From NCBI GenBank assembly GCA_002392625.1, contig DGHJ01000136.1:227-17678 (forward strand): a stretch of DNA of 17,452 nt, read 5' to 3'. Shown in pieces: positions 5,683-13,792 of this stretch. Positions within the stretch are counted from its first letter, which is position 1. Each line of letters opens with the position of its first letter. This DNA comes from Oscillospiraceae bacterium UBA3851 (lineage in GTDB: Bacteria > Bacillota > Clostridia > Oscillospirales > Oscillospiraceae). The translations under genes and the position numbers were made by a program. Below the pieces are notes generated by a model that was not told where the DNA came from, ran no database searches, and saw nothing but the letters and a program-made list of their open reading frames with translations.

Positions 5683-6186
5683 TTATTTGCGGCGAGGGCG
5701 CGTCAGCAGGCGGCGGCAGAGCAGGTAAAACAGCACGCCCAGGATCACGCCAACGGCGTCCACGCCCACGTCGTAGAGCCGCGGGCCGCGGCCGGGGACC
5801 AGGAGCTGATGCAGCTCGTCCGTGGCGGCGTAGGCGGCGCCGATGACCCAGGCCCAGAGCCAGGGGCGGCGGATGGACATGTGTGTGCCCAGCGCGGCCA
5901 GATGCGCCCGCAGGGAAAAGCCCAGAGCGGCGAATTCGAGGAGATGGGCCGTCTTGCGGACCAGGACCGTCACCGCCCGCCGGATCTGCCGCTGATGCTC
6001 GTCGGTCAGAGACGGGAAATCGGGCAGGAAGAACCGGATCAGCCGCGTGACGAAGCCGCCGCTGGCGCCGCTGGACTGCTTGGCGGGCATGGCGGAAAAG
6101 GTAAAGATCACGCCCATGACCACCAGCACCAGCAGCAGGCTCAGCCATACGCGCCGATCCGCCCACCACCGTTTCGTCTTCTCCAT
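5683..6186 (-). CDS. VanZ-family membrane protein
   Basis: The 167-residue protein matches the VanZ pattern. It has a first span WLSLLLVLVVMGVIFTFSAM ending in the SAMP motif, then VRKTAHLLEFAALGFSLRAH, then AAYAATDELHQLLVPGRGPR and LYDVGVDAVGVILGVLFYLL. About four membrane segments are expected. The conserved RK..H..E, DE.HQ..VPGR and D..D..G residues are all present. VanZ of the vancomycin cluster lowers teicoplanin sensitivity; most relatives sit outside resistance clusters with unknown roles in the envelope, and no resistance is implied here. The start lies three bases beyond the stop of the YibE/F gene, with GGAGGGAG upstream in that gene's end, so the two form one operon. Confidence 0.9.
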   Translation of the reverse strand: MEKTKRWWADRRVWLSLLLVLVVMGVIFTFSAMPAKQSSGASGGFVTRLIRFFLPDFPSLTDEHQRQIRRAVTVLVRKTAHLLEFAALGFSLRAHLAALGTHMSIRRPWLWAWVIGAAYAATDELHQLLVPGRGPRLYDVGVDAVGVILGVLFYLLCRRLLTRPRRK

Positions 6187-6189
6187 GGG

Positions 6190-7365
6190 TCAGCTCTCCC
6201 TCCGCCCCAGGAGGGCGGCGCTGATGAGGGCGGTCAGCGGGATGGCCAGGATCATGCCGATGCTGCTGGCCACGCCGCTGATCAGCTCAATGGCCACGTA
6301 GGGGGAGCTGAGCAGCAGATACCGGTCCGGGCTCAGGGAGTAGAGGTACAGGATCAGCGTGAAGCCGCCGCCCAGGAAGGCCAGGATCAGCGTGTTGGTC
6401 ATGGTGCCCACCATGTCCCGCCCGATGTTCATGCCCGAGCGGAACAGCGCCTTCAGCCCCAGAGCGGGGTTGGCGGCGTGGACCTCCTCCAGGGCGGAGG
6501 AGATGCTCATGGCCACGTCCATCACCGCGCCCAGGGCGCTGATGACCAGGCCGCCCACCAGCATGCCCCGCAGCCCCACGGGGGTGCCGGTCTGGCGCAG
6601 CTGGAGCAGGGCCTCCGCGTGGTCGATGCGCAAGCCGTCCACCCGCGCCAGATGCTGGGCCAGCAGGCCGAAGGCCAGGGCGATGGCAGTGCCGGCCACG
6701 GTGCCCAGCATGGCGCACACGCTCTTGCGGTGCAGCCCGCCCAGCACGGTGAAGCTGACTACGGCGATATAGACGCACACGGCAAACACGCCCGCCAGCG
6801 TGGGCACGCCATGCATCAGCATGGGCAGCAGGATGCGCAGCAGGCACGCCACGGTAAGCACCAGCGCCACCAGGGACTTGGCGCCGGTTCTGCGGCCCAC
6901 CAGGATCGTCACCAGAAAGAACACCGCCGCCACGGCGATCAGGGCGCCGATGCGGTCATACTCCTGCACGTCCACCCGGACCTCCCCGTTGGAATACGTG
7001 GAAATGACCAGGATCACACCGTCGCCCTCCCGCAGGGGCACGCTGGTCAGGGGATTCACGGCGTAATTGCGCACCAGGTACGTCCTCCCGGCGTACTGGC
7101 CGGTTTTGACCTCCACGGTCAGCGTCTGCCCGCCCCGCCAGGCGTTGTCGGAGGCGGGGTCCTGCTCCGTGGAGCTGCTGAGCACAGCGGTGACCACCGC
7201 CCTTTCGTACTCTGCATAGTCCCCCTCCGGCAGGGGCTGGGCCTCCTCCGGCCGGAGCCACAGGCAGGCTGCGGCAAACAGCGCCGCCGCCAGCACCAGC
7301 ACCAGGATGCTCCACTTTTCCCGCGCCAGCCAAGCGCCGACGCGGGGCTTCTTTTTGTCCTTCAT
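6190..7365 (-). CDS. YibE/F family membrane protein
   Basis: The 391-residue protein has one N-terminal span (about 19-37), an outer domain of about 100 residues (with YERAVVTAVLSS, QTLTVEVKTGQYAG and LREGDGVILVISTY), then several further spans. The membrane part carries features of the YibE/F group, such as DRIGALIAVAAVFFLVTILV, GRRTGAKSLVALVLTV, SALGAVMDVAMSISSALEEV, SGMNIGRDMVGTMTNTLILA and YVAIELISGVASSIGMILAI. The biochemical function of the family is not established; transport or membrane protein handling has been supposed. The ATG at 7365 is preferred, with GGGAGGAT five bases before it, over an upstream in-frame ATG at 7482 that would include the promoter. It is the first gene of a two-gene operon with the VanZ-like gene. 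Confidence 0.88.
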   Translation of the reverse strand: MKDKKKPRVGAWLAREKWSILVLVLAAALFAAACLWLRPEEAQPLPEGDYAEYERAVVTAVLSSSTEQDPASDNAWRGGQTLTVEVKTGQYAGRTYLVRNYAVNPLTSVPLREGDGVILVISTYSNGEVRVDVQEYDRIGALIAVAAVFFLVTILVGRRTGAKSLVALVLTVACLLRILLPMLMHGVPTLAGVFAVCVYIAVVSFTVLGGLHRKSVCAMLGTVAGTAIALAFGLLAQHLARVDGLRIDHAEALLQLRQTGTPVGLRGMLVGGLVISALGAVMDVAMSISSALEEVHAANPALGLKALFRSGMNIGRDMVGTMTNTLILAFLGGGFTLILYLYSLSPDRYLLLSSPYVAIELISGVASSIGMILAIPLTALISAALLGRRES

Positions 7366-7407
7366 GGCCGATCCTCCCCTGCCCGGAACAAATGGTTTCT
7401 CCCGTAG

Positions 7408-7436
7408 AGAATACCAATTTTGACGCCCCGTGTCAA
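7408..7436 (-). promoter_or_regulatory. Promoter of the YibE/F-VanZ operon
   Basis: On the minus strand a perfect TTGACA (7436-7431), a 17-nt spacer and TATTCT (7413-7408), about 40 nt before the YibE/F start. Confidence 0.7.
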
Positions 7437-7472
7437 TCCGCCAAAAAATTGAGGAAAGGGATGAAAAAATAC

Positions 7473-7501
7473 TGGAAATCACAGGGACATGCTGATATAA
7501 T
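7473..7501 (+). promoter_or_regulatory. Promoter of the PHP-dockerin gene
   Basis: TGGAAA (7473-7478), 17 nt, then a perfect TATAAT (7496-7501), about 55 nt before the start codon. It is divergent from the YibE/F promoter in the same 191 bp gap. Confidence 0.65.
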
Positions 7502-7556
7502 TACACTGTTTATCATAGCCGCATCAGGCGGCAATTCCGATAAAGGAGGACGACAG

Positions 7557-10500
7557 ATGATCTCAAGCAAAACCCGGCGCATTCCGCGCAAGCTTCTGTC
7601 CCTGCTCCTCACTCTGGGCATGATCCTGACCATGCTGCCCATGAGTGTCTGGGCCGAGGACACGAGCTCCAACACCTGGACGGAGGTGGCGTGGGCCGAC
7701 ATCACGGCTGACGACACCATCGCCATCACCATGACCACCAGCGGAGGCACCTCCTATGTGTTGCCTTCCGCCGCCGCCACCAATGCACCGACGGCCACCG
7801 TTGTCAAATTGACCAGCGGAACGCTGACGGCGGACCCCGCCACCTTTGGCTGGACCATCACAGCCGTTGACGGCGGCTACAACATCGCCAACAGCAGCGG
7901 CGACTATCTCTATTTGATCAAAGGTAACAACTGCGTGCGCGTCGGCTCGACTGCGGCCGTCTGGAATGTGGCCAACGCTTACCTGACTGCGGCAGGCACG
8001 GATGGAACCACCCGTTATCTGGGCGTCTACACGACGAATCCGGATTGGCGTGCGTATACGTCCTACACCGCTGACAATATCGCTAACCAGACCCTGCAGT
8101 TCTGGAAGCTGACCACCGGCGACGCCCCCATCGTGGTGAAGCCCTCTGCCCCCACGGCTGACGTGGCCAGCGGCATGGTGGCCGCCGACACCGTGGTGAC
8201 CTTCTCCACCACCACCGAGGGTGCAACCATCAGCTACAGCACCGACGGCGGCGCCAACTGGACGGCAGGCAGCACCTACACCGTCACCGCCGACGTGACG
8301 CTGACCGTGAAGGCCACTCTCGACGGGGTGGACAGCAACACCGCCACCTTTACCTACACCCTCATCCCTGCGCTTGTTCCCATCTCCACCGCTCTGGCCG
8401 GCGCCGCCGACACCTACTTCACGGTGCAGGGCGTAGTGACTATGGTGGACGGCCGGAACATCTACGTGCAGGATTCCACCGGCGGCATCTGCCTGTACTT
8501 TGACAAGGCTGTGACCGGCCTGGGGCTGGGCGACACCGTGACCTTCACCGGCAAGCGGGCCGAGTACAGGGGCCTGCCGGAGCTGGCGGGTCAGATCTAT
8601 GAGGAGGGCACCGGCCTGACCCTCACCGCCAACGAGACCACCATCGGCGCCCTGACCACCGCCGACGTGTGCACCTACGTGAAGCTGACCGGTCTGGAGG
8701 TCACCGCCGTGGACGGCACCAACATCACGGTGAAGGACGCTACCGGCGCCACCATCCAGATCTACAAGGCCGTGCTGGGCCCCACTGAGCTGATCGCCGG
8801 CGACGTGATCACCTTCAACGGCGCGGTGGGCATCTTCAACTCCACCCTGCAGCTTCGCAACACCATGATCAGCGAGATCGAGGTGACGGACGCCGCCGTG
8901 CGCACCCCCACTGCCAGCGTGGCCGGCGGCACGGTGACCGCGGGCACCGTGGTGACCTTCTCCACCGCCACCGCAGGCGCCGTCATCATGATCAGCACCG
9001 ACGGCGGCACCACCTGGACCGAGGGCCCCACCTACACCGTTAACGCCGACGTGACCCTGACCGTCAAGGCCGTCCTGGGCGAGAAGGAGAGCGCCACCGC
9101 CACCTTCACCTACACCACCGAGGCCCCGGCGATGACCGAGAACGACTACGGCCTGGCCTCCACCCTGGCCACCGGCGACAAGGTCATCCTCTACAACGCC
9201 AACAGCGGCATGGGCGTGGGCAACACCATCGCCAGCCACAAGATCACCGGCGTGGCTCTGACCCCGGTGAACGGCGTCATCACCACTGAGGACAGCACCG
9301 TGGTGTGGACGGTCACCGTCAACGACGACGGCACCTACACCTTCACCCAGGGCGACTACACCCTGGGCGGCGTGGTCAGCGGCAGCTACACCAATCTGGT
9401 CGTCACCGGCGCCACCAGCACCAGCTGGACGCCCACCGGTCCCGACGCCACGGACTTCCACTACTATCTGCGTCTTGACGATTTGTCCAACAACTACGGC
9501 AAGATGTACATGGAGTACTATAAGGGCTTCACCTTGTATGGCACCAGTAGCCCCACCGCAGCCGACTACGGCATCAACTTCTACAAGCAGGGCACCCCGG
9601 CCGAGACCCCGGCGACCCAGGTCACCGGCGATCTGGTCACCAGCCTGACCCAGCTGACCGACGGTACCACCGTGGCCATCTACAGCCCCGGCCACAAAAC
9701 CGCCATCAGCACCAAGGAAAACGGCGACTGGTACCTGAAGGCCAACCCCTGCACCATCGACGAAAACGGCAAGGTGGCCCAGTTTACCAGCGACTTCGTG
9801 TGGAAGGTGCAGGTCAACGACAACGGCACCTACACCTTCGTCTCCAACAACAACGAGGCCCACAGCATCACCGTGTGGCCCAGCGACAAGTACGCCGAGC
9901 TGACCGTGGACTACGCGTCCTATTCGACCAACGGCGACAACACCTGGACGCTGACGCCCGCCAAGACGGCCAACTGCTTCTACTTCAGCAGCCCCACCGT
10001 CTCCGGCACCAGCGCCATCAGCTCCACCGGTCCGGCCCATATCGAGGCCTTCACCAAGGGCGGCATCGAGATGTTCTCCGGCTTCTTCATTGCCAACACC
10101 CATAACAAGTTCACCGAGGACGAGTTCGCCCTCCAGTTCTATCTGGTCAACCCGGACGACGCCGTGGCCGCCTATGACGACGGCGAGTGGGACGGCGTGC
10201 TGACCCCCGGCGAGCAGTACGTGGCCTACAACGCCAACGCAGGCGCCTCTCTGGGCCTGTTCAAGGAGGCCAACTACGCGCTGGACGCCATCCCCACCAC
10301 CATCGAGGGCAGCCTGGCCAAGCCCGGCAACGGCGCCTATGCCTTCACCGTCGGCTCCATGGGCCGCTACTACACCTTCGAGGTAAACGGCAAGTATCTG
10401 GCCACCAACGCCTCCGAGGAGATGCTCTTCGTGGAGAAGAACGAGGACGGCACCATCCCCGAAAACGCCAAGTGGTTCCTGGTGGCCAACAACGACGGCT

Positions 10501-13500
10501 ACGTCATCTACAACAAGGACGCCAACTACAAGGGCTCCCCGGTGTGCATCGAGTACTACAGCTCCGTGTTCTCCGGCTGGACCTTCAAGACCTCCGATCA
10601 GGACATCTTCCGCTTCAACTTCTACAAGGTCACGGACGATACCGTGGTCTATGAGAACGTGGTGCAGGCTCCCTCCGTCGTCTTCGACTGCGAGGACAGC
10701 CGCTACGTGGAGCAGGACTACCTGGTCTCCTTCAGCCTGGATGATCTGGCCCCCTCCATCAACTCCATCACCATCACCTACACCGCCGGCAACCGCACCG
10801 GCACCGTGGCGCTGGAGAACTGCACCGTCTCCTCCGACGGCAAGAGCTACAGCTTCACCATCCCCGCCGCTGACATCGACGGCGATGAGACTCTGACGTC
10901 CTTCGCCATCCAGGTGTCTGTGACCAACAGCTACGGCATCAGCTATACCGGCGAGAAGACCGTCGCCATCATTGACGAGCCCTTCTTCACCGACCTGACG
11001 CCCGCTCCCAACAGCCAGACCCGCGAGAACAAGCGTCCCACCATCTCCGTCAAGGTGGGCAACGTGGGCGAGAACCCCACCTTCACCATGACCGTCAACG
11101 GCGAGACCGTGGCCGCCACATTTGAAAATGGCGTCCTGTCCTATACCCCCGCCACCGACATGGCGGACGGCCGCGTCACCGTGGCTGTCTCCGCGGTGCG
11201 CGCCGACGGCGTGAAGGCCGAGAAGACCTGGAACTTCACCGTGGGCATCGCGGAGTATCAGCTGTACTTCGGCCAGCTCCACTCCCACACCACCTATTCC
11301 GACGGTTCCGGTACCCTGGATACCGCGCTGGAGTACATCGCCTCCCTGCCGGAGAGCGCCAACGTCCAGTTCGTGGCCTTCACCGACCACTCCAACTACT
11401 TCGATACCACCAGCGCCTCCAACCCCGCCGACGCTCTGAACGACAAGTCCCTGATGACTGACGCCAGCCGCGCTCTGTGGGAGGAGTACAAGAACAAGGC
11501 CGCCGCCTTCAACGAGGGCCACGAGGGCCTCATCGCCCTGGCCGGCTTTGAGATGACCTGGTCCGGCGGTCCCGGCCACATCAATACCTTCGATTCCGAC
11601 GGTCTGGTCTCCCGCAACAACGCCGAGCTGAACAACAAGACCGGCGACGCGGGCATGAAGCTCTACTACGAGACCATCAACAAGGGCGACTCCATCAACC
11701 AGTTCAACCACCCCGGCAGCACCTTCGGCAACTTCACCGACTTCTCCTACCGGGATGATGAGACCGACGCCCACATGTTCCTGGTGGAGGTGGGCAACGG
11801 CGAGGGCCAGATCGGCGCCGGCGGCTACTATCCCAGCTACGAGCAGTACATCATCGCGCTGGACAAGGGCTGGCACGTGGCCCCCACCAACAACCAGGAT
11901 AACCACAAGGGCCGCTGGGGCAACGCCAACGACGCCCGCGACGTCATCCTGACCAACGACTTCAGCGAGCAGGGCATCTACGACGCCATCCGCGCCCTGC
12001 GGGTCTACGCCACCGAGGACAAGAACCTCCAGATCAACTACACCGTCAACGATGAGCCCATGGGCACTGTTTTCACCGATGATAACGCGCCCGAAAAGCT
12101 GAACGTGGTGGTCACCCTCTACGATCCCGACGCCAGTGACTCCGTCAGCAAGGTGGAGCTGGTGGTGGACGGCGGCAAGACTGCCTACACCTGGGATGAC
12201 GCCACCGAGCTGGCTTCCGGCCAGCTGTCTGCGGAGCTGGACAGCGAGTACAGCTACTACTTCGTCCGCGTGACCCAGAAGGACGGCGACCTGGCCGTTA
12301 CCGCTCCCGTGTGGGTGGGCAACGCCATGAAGCTGGGCATCACCGACATCAAGGCCAATGCCGACGAGGTCTACAAGGACGAGGAGACCACCCTGGTCAC
12401 CACCCTCTACAACAATGAGGCGACCGCTGCCACCGTCAAGAGCCTGGTCTACACGGTGGGCGGCGGTGAGGTCATCGGCACCGACACCAACACCTACACC
12501 ATTCCCGCCGGCGGCACCCTGGGCGTCAACTTCGTCCACACCTTCGACACCGCCAAGCTCACCACCGTCACCGTGACGGCCATCGTGGAGCTGGACGGCA
12601 AGGAGTACACCTTTACCGCCAACGTGGAGCTGGATATCCTGGACCGCGAGACCGAGGGCCAGGTCACGCCGATCGCCCAGGTCCGCGCCGCCTCTGTGGT
12701 GAATGACACCGGCTACCGCTTCACCATCGAGGGTGTGGTCACCTCCAACGCCTCCGGCTACAACAAGGACACCGCTTTCTTCGACTGCATCTACGTGCAG
12801 GATGAGACCGGCGGCATCTGCTGCTTCCCCGTCTCCGGCGAGTACAAGATCGGCGACAAGGTCCGTATCGTAGGCCACACCGACTTCTACCAGGGCGAGC
12901 CTGAGCTGCAGGTGAAGACCATCGACGTCATCGGCGAGGGCTCCGTGGAACCCACCGAGATCACCGCATCCGAGCTGAACGACCGCAGCGCCGAGGGCAA
13001 ACTGGTCACCGTCAAGGGCACCGTAGAGAGCGTCGAGGAGGCCAACGGCCTGATCCAGACCATCATGGTCAAGGATGCCGAGGGCAACCTGGCCCGCGTG
13101 TTCATCGACGGTTACATCACCACCGGCTATGAGGTGGAGAACTGTGTCGTCGGCGCCACCGTCAGCGCCACGGGTCTTGCCTCCTATGATGACACCTGGG
13201 ATGACACCCAGTACTTCCCCCGCATCCGTATCCGCGACCGTGCCGACGTGGTCTGCACCGCTCCGGCCGAGGGTTACCGCATCATTGTGGACAACAGGAC
13301 CGATGGCAGCGCGACGACCAGCATCGACGCTGAGCAGTTGTACAGCGGCGAGGTGGCCTTCACCGTGACCTGCGCCAACGCCTGTCTGGTGGCCATTGAC
13401 AAGGGCAATGACGTCTACGAGGTGCTGGCGTGCACCGAGGTGGACGGCGCGCATCAGTTCACCGTCACCGTGACGGACGCCGACGTGACGGTCGTGATCG

Positions 13501-13700
13501 CCATCAAGGGCGACGCCAACCTGGACGGCAAGCAGGAATCTAAGGACGCCACCTTTGCGGCCCAGGCCATTGCCGGCAAGCGGACGCTGACCGCTCTGCA
13601 GAAGCTGGTGATGGACGGCACCGGCGACGGTGCGTTCGACGCCAAGGACGCCACCTACGCCGCTCAGGTGGTAGCCGGCAAGCGCAGCTACGCCTGGTAA
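7557..13700 (+). CDS. Giant secreted PHP-domain metallohydrolase (CehA/McbA-like) with OB-fold, CHB_HEX-like and dockerin domains
   Basis: The 2047-residue protein starts at ATG 7557 (AAAGGAGGA six bases before). Residues 1-33 are a Sec signal peptide, with likely cleavage after A33 (SVWA-ED). Then in order: a beta-rich module (34-190); a chitobiase C-terminal-like module (195-272); a pair of OB-fold-like segments (275-445); a second chitobiase-like module (446-522); three more beta-rich modules (about 532-680, 690-863, 873-1028); Ig-like strands (1035-1235); a PHP metallohydrolase domain (1237-1490); adhesion-like beta domains (1500-1700); a second OB-fold region (1702-1905); and a type I dockerin (1984-2047). 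Metal ligands of the PHP core are visible: H1242 and H1244 (LHSHT), D1277 and H1278 (FTDHSN), E1332, H1341 (GPGHINTF), H1385 (FNHPG), H1440, and D1448/H1450 (NNQDNH). It probably acts outside the cell as a phosphoesterase or related hydrolase and is held on a cohesin partner; the substrate is unknown. Confidence 0.9.
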   Translation: MISSKTRRIPRKLLSLLLTLGMILTMLPMSVWAEDTSSNTWTEVAWADITADDTIAITMTTSGGTSYVLPSAAATNAPTATVVKLTSGTLTADPATFGWTITAVDGGYNIANSSGDYLYLIKGNNCVRVGSTAAVWNVANAYLTAAGTDGTTRYLGVYTTNPDWRAYTSYTADNIANQTLQFWKLTTGDAPIVVKPSAPTADVASGMVAADTVVTFSTTTEGATISYSTDGGANWTAGSTYTVTADVTLTVKATLDGVDSNTATFTYTLIPALVPISTALAGAADTYFTVQGVVTMVDGRNIYVQDSTGGICLYFDKAVTGLGLGDTVTFTGKRAEYRGLPELAGQIYEEGTGLTLTANETTIGALTTADVCTYVKLTGLEVTAVDGTNITVKDATGATIQIYKAVLGPTELIAGDVITFNGAVGIFNSTLQLRNTMISEIEVTDAAVRTPTASVAGGTVTAGTVVTFSTATAGAVIMISTDGGTTWTEGPTYTVNADVTLTVKAVLGEKESATATFTYTTEAPAMTENDYGLASTLATGDKVILYNANSGMGVGNTIASHKITGVALTPVNGVITTEDSTVVWTVTVNDDGTYTFTQGDYTLGGVVSGSYTNLVVTGATSTSWTPTGPDATDFHYYLRLDDLSNNYGKMYMEYYKGFTLYGTSSPTAADYGINFYKQGTPAETPATQVTGDLVTSLTQLTDGTTVAIYSPGHKTAISTKENGDWYLKANPCTIDENGKVAQFTSDFVWKVQVNDNGTYTFVSNNNEAHSITVWPSDKYAELTVDYASYSTNGDNTWTLTPAKTANCFYFSSPTVSGTSAISSTGPAHIEAFTKGGIEMFSGFFIANTHNKFTEDEFALQFYLVNPDDAVAAYDDGEWDGVLTPGEQYVAYNANAGASLGLFKEANYALDAIPTTIEGSLAKPGNGAYAFTVGSMGRYYTFEVNGKYLATNASEEMLFVEKNEDGTIPENAKWFLVANNDGYVIYNKDANYKGSPVCIEYYSSVFSGWTFKTSDQDIFRFNFYKVTDDTVVYENVVQAPSVVFDCEDSRYVEQDYLVSFSLDDLAPSINSITITYTAGNRTGTVALENCTVSSDGKSYSFTIPAADIDGDETLTSFAIQVSVTNSYGISYTGEKTVAIIDEPFFTDLTPAPNSQTRENKRPTISVKVGNVGENPTFTMTVNGETVAATFENGVLSYTPATDMADGRVTVAVSAVRADGVKAEKTWNFTVGIAEYQLYFGQLHSHTTYSDGSGTLDTALEYIASLPESANVQFVAFTDHSNYFDTTSASNPADALNDKSLMTDASRALWEEYKNKAAAFNEGHEGLIALAGFEMTWSGGPGHINTFDSDGLVSRNNAELNNKTGDAGMKLYYETINKGDSINQFNHPGSTFGNFTDFSYRDDETDAHMFLVEVGNGEGQIGAGGYYPSYEQYIIALDKGWHVAPTNNQDNHKGRWGNANDARDVILTNDFSEQGIYDAIRALRVYATEDKNLQINYTVNDEPMGTVFTDDNAPEKLNVVVTLYDPDASDSVSKVELVVDGGKTAYTWDDATELASGQLSAELDSEYSYYFVRVTQKDGDLAVTAPVWVGNAMKLGITDIKANADEVYKDEETTLVTTLYNNEATAATVKSLVYTVGGGEVIGTDTNTYTIPAGGTLGVNFVHTFDTAKLTTVTVTAIVELDGKEYTFTANVELDILDRETEGQVTPIAQVRAASVVNDTGYRFTIEGVVTSNASGYNKDTAFFDCIYVQDETGGICCFPVSGEYKIGDKVRIVGHTDFYQGEPELQVKTIDVIGEGSVEPTEITASELNDRSAEGKLVTVKGTVESVEEANGLIQTIMVKDAEGNLARVFIDGYITTGYEVENCVVGATVSATGLASYDDTWDDTQYFPRIRIRDRADVVCTAPAEGYRIIVDNRTDGSATTSIDAEQLYSGEVAFTVTCANACLVAIDKGNDVYEVLACTEVDGAHQFTVTVTDADVTVVIAIKGDANLDGKQESKDATFAAQAIAGKRTLTALQKLVMDGTGDGAFDAKDATYAAQVVAGKRSYAW

Positions 13701-13733
13701 ACTGCCTCCTGTAAAATGGCGGCCAACCGCTTA

Positions 13734-13773
13734 AAAAGGTTCCCCCGGCTGCGAACAGCCGGGGGAACCTTTT
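13734..13773. terminator. Bidirectional terminator between the PHP and ppaC genes
   Basis: AAAAGGTTCCCCCGGCTG (13734-13751) and its exact complement (13756-13773) form an 18-bp stem with a 4-nt CGAA loop and A/T ends on both strands. It lies between convergent stop codons and serves both. Confidence 0.92.
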
Positions 13774-13792
13774 CTCGTTTTTGTCGGCTCCA

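Noticed and set aside
5683..6186. VanZ-like gene as evidence of glycopeptide resistance
   Set aside because: No vanA/H/X/R/S-type genes are in the window; VanZ-family proteins are common outside resistance clusters.
7563..13454. A 1963-codon open frame on the minus strand opposite the PHP-dockerin gene
   Set aside because: Its translation is low-complexity (G, V, A, H, D-rich) and matches no family. It results from the GC-rich codon use of the real gene, which rarely places stop triplets on the opposite strand.
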